NCBI GenBank assembly: GCA_019918135.1
Contig: WBZZ01006647.1
Span: 31,001 to 95,000 of the forward strand
Length of the DNA: 64,000 bases
Direction: 5' to 3'
From: Paulinella micropora
Lineage: Eukaryota > Cercozoa > Imbricatea > Euglyphida > Paulinellidae
Shown: positions 30,450-39,749 of the stretch, one piece after another
Numbering within the stretch: position 1 is the stretch's first letter
Layout: every line of letters begins with the position of its first letter
Translations under genes and position numbers: made by a program
Notes under the pieces: model-generated
Told to the model about the DNA's origin: nothing
Databases searched by the model: none
The model's input: the letters and a program-made list of their open reading frames with translations, nothing else

Positions 30450-31465
30450 CAAAACCAACGAAGCACGTCGAGGCTCACGACGAAGGAGTTGGCGCAAGGC
30501 TCGGACGTTGCTGCTAGCGAGCTAGTGCCAGCACCGGAGACTTCTTGGGGAGGGACGTGGTACGTGACCTGCAAGCTAACTCGCCCGTTCGAAGCCACTT
30601 CCAGCCCCTCCTGGTGTATTACAGAGGTGGGCTGGCTTGTCTCGGCGGGCCTTTCTGGCCGGCTGAGCGCGGCGAGTGGGTAAGAGTAAAAAATGGTCTG
30701 CGCAGGGCGCCACCCCGCGGGCATCTCCAACAAAACGCACAGGGCCCTGACGACGCTTCCGCCGGCACCCCTGTCGTCGTCGTCGTCGTCGGTAGCGGCG
30801 GTCGCCGGAGAGGAGGAGGAGGAGGAGGAGGAAGAGGAGGAGGAAGAGGAGGACGAGGACGACGCGCGGGGCAGGCGCGTGAGCTCCCAGCACAGACGCT
30901 CCTTGGTGATAACTACGCACCCTTCCAACATACACAAGGAACCTAACCGGCGGCATGTCACGTTCTCTCCCCGGTGCCCCCAGCGGTCAAACTCTGCTTG
31001 GCCAAAGCTCAGCGAACGCGGAGTGGCGAGGGCCTGCACGGTGCGCGTCAGGGCACTGACCTTATAGCGTAGCAGCGCCAATTCCTGGTCGCGTCCTTCG
31101 AGTACTAAAGGCAGGAGCCGCAGCTTGAAGCCAGGGCCCGTGATACTCAACGAAGCTAGGCAGACCTTAAGCACAGAGCTGCGCCAACCTTTGAGCGCTT
31201 TGTACAGCTCCTGCTTGTTTTCTAGCACAACAGGTGATTCTAAACTCACTTCGAAACAGCCCGCTGACAAAATAAAAGCACTGCCGTGGACGCATAACTG
31301 CTCGGAAGCTAGAGCTAGCTCTAGTTGCACCCACCCTTCGGCGCCGTGCCGTTCTTGTACCAAGTCTAACATTACACGCTCGTGTTCCTCCTGTGTGCGC
31401 CTTTTTTTGCGCCGGGGTTCTCCCTCGTCATCGGGCAGTAGAGGGCTTCCCACCCATGTTGCCAA
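30443..31465 (-). CDS. Orphan protein with poly-Ser/Asp linker, first copy
   Basis: Intact minus frame ending TGA 30443, overlapping the stop of the convergent membrane gene. It begins with a basic nuclear-localisation-like stretch (PRRKKRRTQ), but the only upstream start in frame is a TTG at 31465; the first in-frame ATG is at 31372, after the basic stretch. Two globular parts flank a linker of about 18 Ser and 6 Asp (30770-30860). The segment RVSLQVTYHVPPQEV and the two-part layout recall sliding-clamp-like processivity proteins, but this is only an impression. Confidence 0.6.
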   Translation of the reverse strand: MATWVGSPLLPDDEGEPRRKKRRTQEEHERVMLDLVQERHGAEGWVQLELALASEQLCVHGSAFILSAGCFEVSLESPVVLENKQELYKALKGWRSSVLKVCLASLSITGPGFKLRLLPLVLEGRDQELALLRYKVSALTRTVQALATPRSLSFGQAEFDRWGHRGENVTCRRLGSLCMLEGCVVITKERLCWELTRLPRASSSSSSSSSSSSSSSSSSPATAATDDDDDDRGAGGSVVRALCVLLEMPAGWRPAQTIFYSYPLAALSRPERPAETSQPTSVIHQEGLEVASNGRVSLQVTYHVPPQEVSGAGTSSLAATSEPCANSFVVSLDVLRWFCH

Positions 31466-31832
31466 AAAAAATAAAAAAAGAAGAAGAGATTATTTTTTCA
31501 GTACTTGCGCACTTTTGTAGCCGCACACTTTCTCTCCCCCCTCCCTCCTTCTTTCCCTTCCCCCCCCCCCCTCCTCCCTCCCCTACTTGCTCCCCCCTGA
31601 TAAATGACCTAGGGAAGGGGGGGGGGGTGCCCGCCCCCCCGCCCTTGCATAAAGAGAGCGCCGTGTTGCAAACCCAAAAAAAAAGAAAAAAAAAGTGTGT
31701 GAAGGGGGGGGGGTGCCCAAGAAAATCTGCTGCAAGGTAGTGGGTTGGCACAAGAACAAACGGAAAAGAAGAGGGGAGGGGGGAAGGGGGAAAGGTGAGG
31801 CGACGAGACCCAGACCCCCAAGCAAGCAACAC
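31466..31832. other. Spacer with A, C and G runs
   Basis: Divergent region between 31465 (minus) and 31833 (plus). C runs at 31560, G runs at 31615 and 31705, and A runs around 31675. No gene. Run lengths differ between this and the second copy, showing slippage. Confidence 0.6.
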
Positions 31833-32483
31833 ATGGCGAACGCCGGAGACAAGCACCGCCGCACGAATGAGAATTGGCGCAGGGGCGCCTATATATTGCA
31901 TCCGAGTAGACAACCACCGGCCGCTTGTCCTCCTTCTGACCTACAGTCTCGGCAGATCGCTGATGAATGCGTACAACGGTTGTATAACAGCATAACTGCT
32001 CCGGAGCCGTTGCAGTCAGGCGCATTTGGCAACGCTGCGGCTGCTACTACTACTACCACTACCACTACTGCTATTACGACCACAACTACTACGACCGGCG
32101 GCCGGAATCCCGAGGCTTCTTCTTGCGCAGCGGCTAGTGTCGATAATTCGAAATGTGAACGCACAGCAGCAGCCACCTCGGCGGCCAGAGCGGCACCCTC
32201 GCAGTGGCCGCCCAGACCCGCGCTATTTTCGGCCGAAGAAGAAGAAGAGGACCGGGCACATGGCGATCTGCCGCCAGGAACGAGGGTTCCGAGCCCGGAT
32301 ACAGACTTGGCCAGATTAATAACTTTATTAGAAGAACTTTCACAGAGACTGGTCAAGCTAGAGGAAACGCTTAATAAGCTAAAAGCCGAGGAGCCGTTGC
32401 AGATTAATCTGCAGAGCCGCGTAGAAGAGCTGGAGGGCAAGTTGGCAGCGCTGCACGACAATTCTTTGGGCGTGCACTTTTAA
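31833..32483 (+). CDS. Coiled-coil protein with poly-Thr linker, first copy
   Basis: ATG 31833, about 216 residues. Order: basic N-terminus (GDKHRRTNENWRRGAYIL), a Thr run of about 16 residues (32045-32095), an acidic patch (SAEEEEEDRAHGD), then a C-terminal leucine-zipper-like coiled coil (LITLLEELSQRLVKLEETLN, RVEELEGKLAAL). The layout fits an oligomerising or scaffold-type protein. The second copy is also intact. Its stop codon shares bases with the stop of the nuclease gene (ttaa at 32480-32483). Confidence 0.65.
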   Translation: MANAGDKHRRTNENWRRGAYILHPSRQPPAACPPSDLQSRQIADECVQRLYNSITAPEPLQSGAFGNAAAATTTTTTTTAITTTTTTTGGRNPEASSCAAASVDNSKCERTAAATSAARAAPSQWPPRPALFSAEEEEEDRAHGDLPPGTRVPSPDTDLARLITLLEELSQRLVKLEETLNKLKAEEPLQINLQSRVEELEGKLAALHDNSLGVHF

Positions 32484-33616
32484 GCGCTTGACAACTGCAA
32501 GACCTTTTTGATGGGCCCGACGCCCAGGGTGTGGCACAAGGGAAGCGCTCCGGCCGGGAGACGGAGAGAAGTCTTGTCTAGCAGCCGGCTCCTGAGCGCG
32601 GGCCAGCCCGTGACCCAGGAGGCATCCAGCTCCGTGGCCGCCAGCTCGGGTTCTTCGCTTAGCAGCCCGAGGTAGCAAAGATAAGTCCGGATTTTTTGGG
32701 CGCCCGCTGCTCGTATTTGCTGTTCCTTGTTCTCCGCGGCCTCCTGCAGGATAGAGTTGATTTCGTTGGTGTAACAAAGCCCCAGATGGTGCCGCCTGAT
32801 TGCCAAGCACTGCAGTGCCTTTTTCTTCCTGTCTGGTACTTGTTCGAAATAAAAATCATTTTGTCTGGGATGGAAGACGGCGAGGAACATACCGAGAACC
32901 GGGCGCCCGGTCTGCCTTTCCGCGAGAAGCTGATAGAAATTGAGTTGCATAGTGTACTTGTGGAAGTTGGCGTTGGGCAGGTCTGCACAGACCCTAGCCC
33001 GGTCTCGCCGGCCCGGTAGGGCGTCTTGCGCAACTGTTTGCTGCGTTTCCAGTCGACTAGGTAGAGCCCCCCAGTGCGCGGGCAGAGATAGTTATTAGAG
33101 CATGTCGCAAGAACCCACTACCAAATACTTGCGAGACAAGAGGTACAGCTCTGTACGCCAGGGAATCCAGCCCTTGGCAAGCACTACGCTCTCATGAAAG
33201 CGGTGGAATTGGACATACTCGGCGCCAAGCTTCTCCGGTACAAGGCCTGGCACTGCGGGGATAACGTCGTTGTAAAAGCTCTCGATGTAGGCGTGCAGGC
33301 GTGTGCCGTCGTCCCGCGCCTCATCCCACTCGGCCGCAATCTCTTCTTCTGAGCACCTTTGTCTGCTGGCAATGGCACGAAGCAAAGCCTCGCGTGGAAA
33401 CTCGGGGGAAAACGAACTTAAGAGGGAGGAGACGCTGCCGGGCAAGGGCAACCACTGCTTGGCATCTAGCCGCAGTTTGTACAAGTGAGGCCCTGCTTCA
33501 AACACTACCTCTCCATCCGTAGGTAAGGGGTTCAGCCTAGCGAGCACGTCGCAATCCGCCTTGTTTTTTTCTAAAAAGACTTCCAGTTGTTTCAGGCTCG
33601 AAGTAGCTGAAACCAT
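32480..33616 (-). pseudogene. PD-(D/E)XK nuclease, first copy, with in-frame TAATAA
   Basis: ATG 33616. Order: VSSLLSSFSPEFPREALL, EEIAAEWDEARDDGTRLHAY (the WxxxRxxGTxxH helix), the catalytic strand YLVVGSCDML then LYLVDWKRSKQL (Asp...DWK), and KYTMQLNFYRLLA-type helix with FHPRQNDFYFEQVP. This is the viral/phage-type PD-(D/E)XK exonuclease layout. Two stops, TAATAA, lie between the Asp and the DWK motif. One extra G near 33070 and one missing A near 32993 add frameshifts specific to this copy. The likely role is DNA end processing or recombination. Confidence 0.75.
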
Positions 33617-33934
33617 CGAACAAGCGTCACCAGGGAGTTTTTTTTTCTTTTTTTTGTTGTCGCGCGCCGCCGTCGGGCTTCCGACCAAATTTCTGCTACT
33701 TGTGGGAGCCAAGGGCGGGGGCGGGGAGGGGGGGGGAGGGGGGGGGGGGAGGTGGGAGGGAAGAGACAAGCGCCCGGGGGGGGAGTGCCAAGCGGCGGAG
33801 GGCGGGGGGGGGGGGGATAGGGAGGAGGGGGGGGGGGGGAGGGGGTTGCCGGACGGCGGTGGAAGTCTTTCTCTTCCATTTATGGCAACAATAAAGAATT
33901 GACATACCAGAATATTTGAGACACCAAGACCACG
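33617..33934. other. Spacer with very long G runs
   Basis: 33715-33850 is almost entirely G. The second copy (45190-45345) has different run lengths and a deletion of about 13 nt in the adjacent T run. An aataaa at 33890 lies on the plus strand with no plus gene ahead of it. No coding content. Confidence 0.6.
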
Positions 33935-34753
33935 TCACAGCCCGTAGTTAAAAGAACCCAGACCGGATGATACAGAGCACGGGTCCTTATTTTTGGCGGA
34001 GGAAATGCAGTAAATCAAGATTAGAATGACTGACGTTGCAAACGTGACATAAGCTGCAGTGATAGTCTGTACATGGTCGCGCCGGGTGGTAGTGCCTAGC
34101 AAGCACACCCAAGCGTAAATAAGCCAGGCGGCCGTGAGTGCGGCCAGGGTTCGGCCGACAAGGGCCCACGCTTGTTTGTCGGGCCGGGACCCCGCGATAA
34201 TGAACAGTATTAGTGCTGAGAAGTAGGTTAAGCCTGGCAGAATAATCAGGTGCGCTACCACCGAACCAGGTAGAGGGGGCGGGCTTGCTTCACACATAAG
34301 CAGCAGCATAATTAGAACATGAGTTTGCGACCAAACCCACTGTAGGATGCGTTCGTACCGAACGTAATAGTAGAGCTTCCAGAGCCACCACTGCACAGAA
34401 ACAGCCCCTTTGCGGTTCATTTCGCTGGACAGTCCTCTGTACAGCCAGAGTGTTAGCCTGCGATTGAAACAAAGCACGCTGCCTCCGGCAAAGTCTGATA
34501 TAAGCGCATGGAACAGTTTACTCTTCCGGCGTATGGCCCGCCAGGTCCTGTACCTATCGGACAGCAGCAATGCGCCGCACGTTGCCACGTAAAACCAGAA
34601 TTCGATTATGGCCAAGAGCCTTAGAATTGTGTGCAGGCGTTGGGGCAAACGTGGCAGTGCTGCGGTCTTTTCGGGTTGGGTGGCGGCAGTCCTTGTTCTT
34701 GATGATGCACGGCTCGAAGTTTCCTTTGCACTGAAAACGGGAGGCTCAGTCAT
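33935..34753 (-). CDS. Multi-pass membrane protein, 272 residues, first copy
   Basis: ATG 34753, intact and identical in layout to the second copy. Cytoplasm-like polar N-terminus of about 40 residues, then five or six hydrophobic segments (IIEFWFYVATCGALLL, HVLIMLLLMC, LIILPGLTYFSALILFIIAG, ALTAAWLIYAWVCLL, AYVTFATSVILILIYCI). The start overlaps the stop of the 66-residue gene upstream by 8 nt, so the two are probably co-expressed. Family not recognised. Confidence 0.75.
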   Translation of the reverse strand: MTEPPVFSAKETSSRASSRTRTAATQPEKTAALPRLPQRLHTILRLLAIIEFWFYVATCGALLLSDRYRTWRAIRRKSKLFHALISDFAGGSVLCFNRRLTLWLYRGLSSEMNRKGAVSVQWWLWKLYYYVRYERILQWVWSQTHVLIMLLLMCEASPPPLPGSVVAHLIILPGLTYFSALILFIIAGSRPDKQAWALVGRTLAALTAAWLIYAWVCLLGTTTRRDHVQTITAAYVTFATSVILILIYCISSAKNKDPCSVSSGLGSFNYGL

Positions 34754-34946
34754 CTGTGTCTTTCTGGCTCAGAATCCCAATAAAAAAACTCAAGCAGACA
34801 AGGCAGACGCAGGTAATCAACCAGAGCACTATAAGCACGGGATTTTCCTTGTCTGCTAGTGATGATAGAAGCAAAGACAAGAATGTGTACAGTGCTTGTC
34901 CGGTCACGATTGCTAGCACCAGTTGTTGGTAGGGTATCAAATGCAT
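34746..34946 (-). CDS. Small two-span membrane protein, first copy
   Basis: ATG 34946, 66 residues, two hydrophobic segments (LVLAIVTGQALYTFLSLLL and PVLIVLWLITCVCLVCLSFF), with polar ends. Present and intact in both copies, which supports coding. Overlap with the following membrane gene suggests translation from the same transcript. Confidence 0.65.
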   Translation of the reverse strand: MHLIPYQQLVLAIVTGQALYTFLSLLLSSLADKENPVLIVLWLITCVCLVCLSFFIGILSQKDTDD

Positions 34947-34954
34947 GCCCTTTT

Positions 34955-35211
34955 TGCTTACTTTTATAGAGCTCTCCGGTCTCGGGGTGCTTTCTCTCCC
35001 CGCTCCTTCTATCTCTTTTTGTCTTGCGCTCTCGCCTTTCCCTGCCCTGCCCCCTCCCCCTCCTTTTTCCTCCCCCCTTTCCCTCCCCCTCCCCCTCTCC
35101 CCCCCGGTCCTTTCCTTGGACTTGTCCTGGGGGGGGGGGGCAGGACAGCCCTCTCTCCCGTTAAAATTTGTAAAACAAGAAAAGGAGCAAAACCTGGGCC
35201 CCGTCTTGGTT
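34955..35211. other. Divergent spacer with C and G runs
   Basis: Contains ttttatagagctc (34963), a TATA-like word between the divergent genes, followed by C/T runs and a G run at 35131. Run lengths differ in the second copy. Confidence 0.45.
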
Positions 35212-35618
35212 ATGATAGATCTAGATTTGGTTCGCTTAGCAGAGTGGCTTTCGGAAGCTGAAAGGTATTTGAATCATACTATAGTGGCTGGGCCGCTGGC
35301 GCAGAGCATCCAGCCAGGTCTGTACAGTTTAAGTGTCTACCTCTGGTTGGCGTTCTTACTTTTAATGTTGTGGCTCGTGCGGGTAACAGCCAAGGGTGCA
35401 CCCGCCGTGTGGCGCAGGCCAAGCAGGCGGTTGCTCCGCCCGAAACATCCGCCATTAATGATCTCGCGCCAGGACAAAAAACAGGGTTTAATGATCTCAG
35501 CTGCGAGCCCCTGCAGGGTAAACACCCCTGCTGGGACAACAGAAATATCAGGTGGACCCGACTAGCACGCGACAATACTGACAGTCTCTCTAGACTATTG
35601 GAAGACCTGTACGAGTGA
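35212..35618 (+). pseudogene. Single-span membrane protein, first copy, frameshifted
   Basis: ATG 35212. N-terminal ectodomain-like part with a sequon (LNHT), one membrane span (YLWLAFLLLMLWLVRV), then a hydrophilic tail. One base is missing at about 35395 (caagggtgc here, caaggcgtgc in the second copy), so this copy switches frame after the span. The original frame resumes downstream and ends at TGA 35618. Confidence 0.65.
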
Positions 35619-35847
35619 CGTCCGGCCCCCGCCGCAAAATACAGCCCCGCGCGAGCGCCAGGCAGTGCTGAGTCTTGCTCAGTAGCTCTCGCAGCTTGTC
35701 TAGGACGGGCGCAACGTGTGACTCTGGGGGAGCCCGCGGGCCCGCCGGCTCACCGTATAAGTAATGGACAAGCTCTTGTGCGGCTTGGCGTCGGCTGCTG
35801 CTACTAGGCTGTATCGTCTTTGTCCCAGTGCCGTACCAGTCCTCCAT
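35590..35847 (-). CDS. Small ORF, or C-terminal part of the neighbouring gene
   Basis: ATG 35847, 85 residues, open in both copies. It overlaps the 3' end of the minus gene 35700-36497 in another frame by about 150 nt, and overlaps the convergent plus gene by 29 nt. The C-terminus (LRELLSKTQHCLALARGC) looks like ordinary protein. Either a true overlapping gene or the original end of the larger gene before a shared frameshift. Confidence 0.45.
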   Translation of the reverse strand: MEDWYGTGTKTIQPSSSSRRQAAQELVHYLYGEPAGPRAPPESHVAPVLDKLRELLSKTQHCLALARGCILRRGPDVTRTGLPIV

Positions 35848-36497
35848 GGTGTCCGGCGAGGGGGGTACAGGTCGTCTCGCTTGACTTCTTTTCCTTTCTT
35901 CTCAAACCCGTCGTCGGGCCCCGCGGCCCGCGGCCTTGCCTCCTGCGTAGACCAAACAGGCAGTAGAGCTACTCGCGTTGGAGGGCTCAATCGCCAGGTA
36001 TCTGACAGTCGTGTCACCACAGAGCCAAAACTGGCGCCAGACTGGCACAGCTGTCGCACGCTTTCTTTCCACTGACGATAAAAGGCCTCGTCGCGGCTTC
36101 TGGTGGTGCCTCGCAGCGGACCGCTCACACCCACTACAGTGTAGCTTTGCTTGGCCCAAGAAACACGCTGTTCCAGCATAGCTTTCTCGCCAAAACCAAT
36201 AGATTTGCCTGGCGCCGCATACCTGCTGCCAGGGCGAAGGCCAGGGCTGTTCCGCCGCTGAAAAAGGCGGAGCTCTCGGCCTTGTATAGAAACCTGTAGA
36301 TCTTTTCCCTTAGGGGTTGTCACGTAAAGACACTCTACCAAACGTAAGGAACTCTGGTTGCGCCCACCCTGCGCCTCCTCCTCAAAGGCTAACATTAAAG
36401 GCGAGTATGCATTTTCAGAGAGATAATACAACGCAATGTCTCCCAATGGCTTGCTGCTAGTGCGCTGCTTCTTTGACATACCCCGCGCCGATCTCAT
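35700..36497 (-). CDS. Orphan basic protein, about 265 residues, first copy
   Basis: ATG 36497 (or 36479, MSKKQRTSSK). Open in both copies with only scattered substitutions. Segments: a hydrophilic N-terminus, YYLSENAYSPLMLAFEEE, RLVECLYVTTPKGKDLQVSI, KQSYTVVGVSGPLRGTT and RLSDTWRLSPPTRVALLPVW. No membrane span. The last 45 residues may be out of frame relative to the original protein (see the overlapping ORF). Not recognised. Confidence 0.6.
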   Translation of the reverse strand: MRSARGMSKKQRTSSKPLGDIALYYLSENAYSPLMLAFEEEAQGGRNQSSLRLVECLYVTTPKGKDLQVSIQGRELRLFQRRNSPGLRPGSRYAAPGKSIGFGEKAMLEQRVSWAKQSYTVVGVSGPLRGTTRSRDEAFYRQWKESVRQLCQSGASFGSVVTRLSDTWRLSPPTRVALLPVWSTQEARPRAAGPDDGFEKKGKEVKRDDLYPPRRTPWRTGTALGQRRYSLVAAADAKPHKSLSITYTVSRRARGLPQSHTLRPS

Positions 36498-36772
36498 CAA
36501 AAGCCCCTCCACCGGTTTCTGTCCTTTTAATTTTCCTAGGCCCCCCCTCGATCTGTCTGTCGAGTGGCCAAGAGGGAGAGGGGGGAGCCCTCCCCCCCCC
36601 CCCCCCCCCCTAACCACAGCAACCCTCTCCCCCCCGCCCTCCCTTTCTTCCCTCTCACCCCCCCCCCTGCTTCTCGGGCAAGGCCCTGGGAGGTTGTGTC
36701 ACAATCCCCGCTTGATTTTTTAATAAAACTGCTGGTCGTTCAACAGAAATCCTAAATCGCTGGCCCTGGTTA
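36498..36772. other. Spacer with long C run
   Basis: About 20 C at 36591-36610 plus shorter runs. An aataaa occurs at 36721 on the plus strand without an obvious gene. No coding content. Confidence 0.55.
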
Positions 36773-37618
36773 TTAATCGCATATTTCATAGAGCGCCTTC
36801 ATGAGCAAAAAGTCGCTTAAAAGCGCCATGGAGGACAGTAGTGTAAAACCCCTGCTGTATTCAGACTTCCTATCGTCGTCGTCGGTATAATTAAAGCAAA
36901 ACAAGAGCAGGTCCAAGTATTTAGCAATGGTTCTTGTGCCAGTTAAACAATTAAGAGCACAGAACAACACAACAGTCCAAAATGCCGTTGCCTGTATAGC
37001 GCAGGCGGCCTGCAACCAGAGGACGTCTGGCACTCTCTCCAATTTAGAAAGCTGTACACAAAAATAGGTAAACAAACTGGCCGACGTACTCGCTTGAAAG
37101 AATTGAGAGAATAACATACAATAACTAGTCTTATCCGTCACGCAGACAAAGATCAAAGTCGTTACGTTGAGTACGGCGCTTATGCAAGAAAAAGCCAGCA
37201 AAGCATCGGTGTCCTCGAGTTTTTCTTGTCTCACCAGAAAGAGCGTCAGGGTGGTCGACACGTAACAGCCGAGCAAACGAAAGACTTCGTTTTTCCTGAA
37301 CTGTTGTGAATCGGCAGTATCATTTTTTCCGCGGGAGTCAGAAGAAGCAGTAGCATTTTTTTCGCGGGACTCAGAGTAGCAAAAAAAGTAAAAGCAATCA
37401 AAAAGGGCATATATCAGCTGGATGGCAGCCGCCGACAGCGCCAAACGCAGCGAGGTGAGGTGTTCGGTACAAGGCTGATCGAACAGCAGTGCCACATTAA
37501 TCACAATTATGACGTAGGCCATCACCATAAAGCCAGAGAAAAGCAAATCGGGACAGAATAGGAGATCGCACATCCGTGATGATGATGGTGTGCTTTGCTC
37601 TGCGTATTCCCCAAACAT
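36773..37618 (-). CDS. Six- or seven-span membrane protein, intact copy
   Basis: ATG 37618, 281 residues. Hydrophobic segments include LLFSGFMVMAYVIIVINVAL, FRLLGCYVSTTLTLFLV, LLAFSCISAVLNVTTLIFVC, LFSQFFQASTSASLFTYF and LQAACAIQATAFWTVVLFCA. A charged loop carries a duplicated SREKN/SRGKN motif. This is the only intact copy: in the second locus the gene is split into three pieces (48259-48420, 48421-48864, 53302-53540). Its integrity shows that the arrangement around 36934-37380 is ancestral. Confidence 0.8.
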   Translation of the reverse strand: MFGEYAEQSTPSSSRMCDLLFCPDLLFSGFMVMAYVIIVINVALLFDQPCTEHLTSLRLALSAAAIQLIYALFDCFYFFCYSESREKNATASSDSRGKNDTADSQQFRKNEVFRLLGCYVSTTLTLFLVRQEKLEDTDALLAFSCISAVLNVTTLIFVCVTDKTSYCMLFSQFFQASTSASLFTYFCVQLSKLERVPDVLWLQAACAIQATAFWTVVLFCALNCLTGTRTIAKYLDLLLFCFNYTDDDDRKSEYSRGFTLLSSMALLSDFLLMKALYEICD

Positions 37619-37875
37619 GATCTGCCAGCAGCCACAGACAGCAAGTATTGTAGATATTTAAGCATATATCAAGTGAGGAAAGTCCAAGATAAATTTGTTT
37701 TCCTCCCCAAGCATCGGCCGGGGAGGAAAGAGATGGAGGGAGGGAAAGGGAAGCTATTGCACTCGGGAGCGGGAGAGAGAAAAGAAGGGGGGGGGGGGAG
37801 AGAAGGGCCCTACAAATGCTACAAGTAGAGTTGTAAGGTTTTTGGTGTAATGTGCTTTTTGTCGTCAGATTTTTG

Positions 37876-38150
37876 ATGCAGCAGAAGCAAGAGGTGGAAT
37901 TGCAATTAAACACAAACCGGGTCGTAGCAGAGGCGTGCGCGCAGGCTCTTGCTCAGCTGGGCCCGGTGCCCGGCTCACGGGCACGCCTGACGGCGTGGGA
38001 AACTTTGGCACAAGATTCCGTTTCCCGCAGCGCTCTTCCTACCAGCGCCGAGCTGAAGCTTTTTTGGGAAAAGTTCATGTTGGTGCAATGGCAGGGACTT
38101 GCGGGGCTGCGCGCAGCAATACCAGGCTTGACCGAAGGAACAGCCCGGTG
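37876..38150 (+). pseudogene. Orphan protein truncated by polypyrimidine tract
   Basis: ATG 37876. About 92 residues of soluble, helical protein (VVAEACAQALAQLG, SAELKLFWEKFMLVQWQGL) until GC-rich sequence gives way to a T/C tract near 38150. The rest of the frame is repeat-derived. This is the right edge of the GC-rich block. Confidence 0.5.
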
Positions 38151-38336
38151 TTACTTGTCTTTTTTTCTTCTTTTCTTTCTTTGTTTCTTTTCATTTTCTT
38201 TGTTTCCTTTTTTTCTTCTTTTTTTAGAATTTCTATCTTTAATATTTATTTTTATTCATTTTCTTTATTTTTTCTTTCTTCTTTTCTTTTTTATCTTCTA
38301 CTTAGATTTCATGCTGGCACCTGTGGAATTGCGGTA
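38150..38336 (+). repeat. Polypyrimidine tract at right edge of GC-rich block
   Basis: T/C-rich, with the landmark tttagaatttctatctttaatatttattttt that matches 18685-18712 on the left side of the block. It ends in an AG just before the SET-like exon and may act as the intron in front of it. Confidence 0.7.
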
Positions 38337-39746
38337 GTTAGATCCAAATAACCCCAAGCGCGGGTGTGGTGTATTTGCTCGTGTGGCACTCTCTCCTGGC
38401 CAGGAATTAGGGCTTCTTGAACCTGGCTCAGCTGTTCCGTGTGACTGGACAGATAAGAACGATCCACGTGTGGTTCATTTTACTTTGCGTGTTCCTAAAC
38501 TTGTAGTTGGTGTGCATCCCATCACAAAAATCAGCGCTGACAGTTGCAACGCCATGCACTTAATCAACGGCTATGTTTGGGGAGCAATCGTTGAAAAATC
38601 GAATTGCTATATCAGCAAGGGAGTCTACAGGGTCGTGATTTCCAAGTTCATACCTCCAGGTGGCCAGCTTTTTTTGAACGTACGATTTCACAGAACTGAT
38701 TCGTTCACGAAGCCCACCGACGCACATCCACCTTTCCTGAAGTCTGCAGAGCCTGTGCCTATTTATGTAATGAAAGAAGGGATTCATTCTGTATACTACT
38801 GCGTGCCTGAGGCAAAGCGTCCGCAAAAATCTTCCGCTCAGATCGCAGCCGACTCTATTTTGGACGTGTGGGGTGCGGATACATCGGGACATGACAAGAA
38901 ACATAGTCAGGTCTTGTTGTGATTGAAATATTGATAACCTAGCCATTAAATATTTGCAGCGGAATGCAGAATGCTGGCTAGCTGGGACGGAAACGATAAT
39001 GTCTTGAATGCTTGTGACAAGGTCAGAAGCTTTTAACGTCACTTGGTGTAATAATTGGTTTTATGTACGTTTAGCCTGTCAAAATCAAGACCAGCTGGAA
39101 AGATGCAATCTTGGATGCTTGGGGTCAGGTCAGAAAATGTATGTTTCATTCTTCCTTTTCTTTTCTTTCTTTCTTTTCTTTTTTCTTCTTTTGTTTTTTC
39201 TTTCTTTTTCAAGTTTTAGTTTTTCTTTTCATTTTTCTTTTCTTTTCTTTTTTCTTTTTTTTTTCTTTCTTTACGTTCTTTGAGTTCTTTCTTTCTTTGC
39301 ATGGTATCATGATTACTTTATGTGCAGCGCCTGCCAACAGACAATGAGCCCACACCGCGCATTTCAGCATATGTGCGATCAAGCTCGTCAACCAAGGTGC
39401 CAGCATTTGACACTGTTTGGAATCAAATAATCGTGATGTGATGTTTCTTTAGGCAAAATCTCTGTCAGGTACTAGTAAGCCTGTGTCTACTGATGGTGAG
39501 CGCACTGTCTCAGTCTTGGATAGTGTTAGTTGTACTGAGGTCAATAGATTTGCTTATCAGTGATCGATCATGAAGCGATATTCTTTATTTTTGCAGCTAA
39601 CCTTCAAGCATTCTTCGTCCGGCACCACTGCTAGTACGCCTGTGTCTATTGATGGTGATCGCACTGCCTTCGAAAGTTGGATCACGCCCCGGCCGACGCA
39701 GTTGAGACCCAGATCAACTGGTCCTGAGCCGACAGGCTCCAGCTAA
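38337..39746 (+). CDS. T element: SET-like domain gene with introns
   Basis: Exon 1 (38337-38910) codes for RGCGVFARVALSPGQELGLL, then DSCNAMHLINGY, VEKSNCYI and VVISKFIPPGGQLFLNV. This is the order of a SET domain: N-terminal G.GVFA..L..G, the N-H-S-C-like region, and a closing strand with a PPG turn. SET domains use S-adenosylmethionine to methylate lysines; the Tyr of the active site is not obvious, so activity is uncertain. The GT-AG introns are probable: 38911-38959, one ending at a gtgcag near 39327, and 39541-39597. The last exon ends with a TAA at 39744-39746. The first ATG-containing exon is not identified. Confidence 0.55.
39140..39327 (+). repeat. T/C-rich intron-like tract in the SET-like gene
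   Basis: Begins near gtatgtttcattcttcc and ends ctttatgtgcag. It is polypyrimidine throughout, like an expanded intron. The inverted copy lies at 51594-51779. Confidence 0.6.
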
Positions 39747-39749
39747 GGT

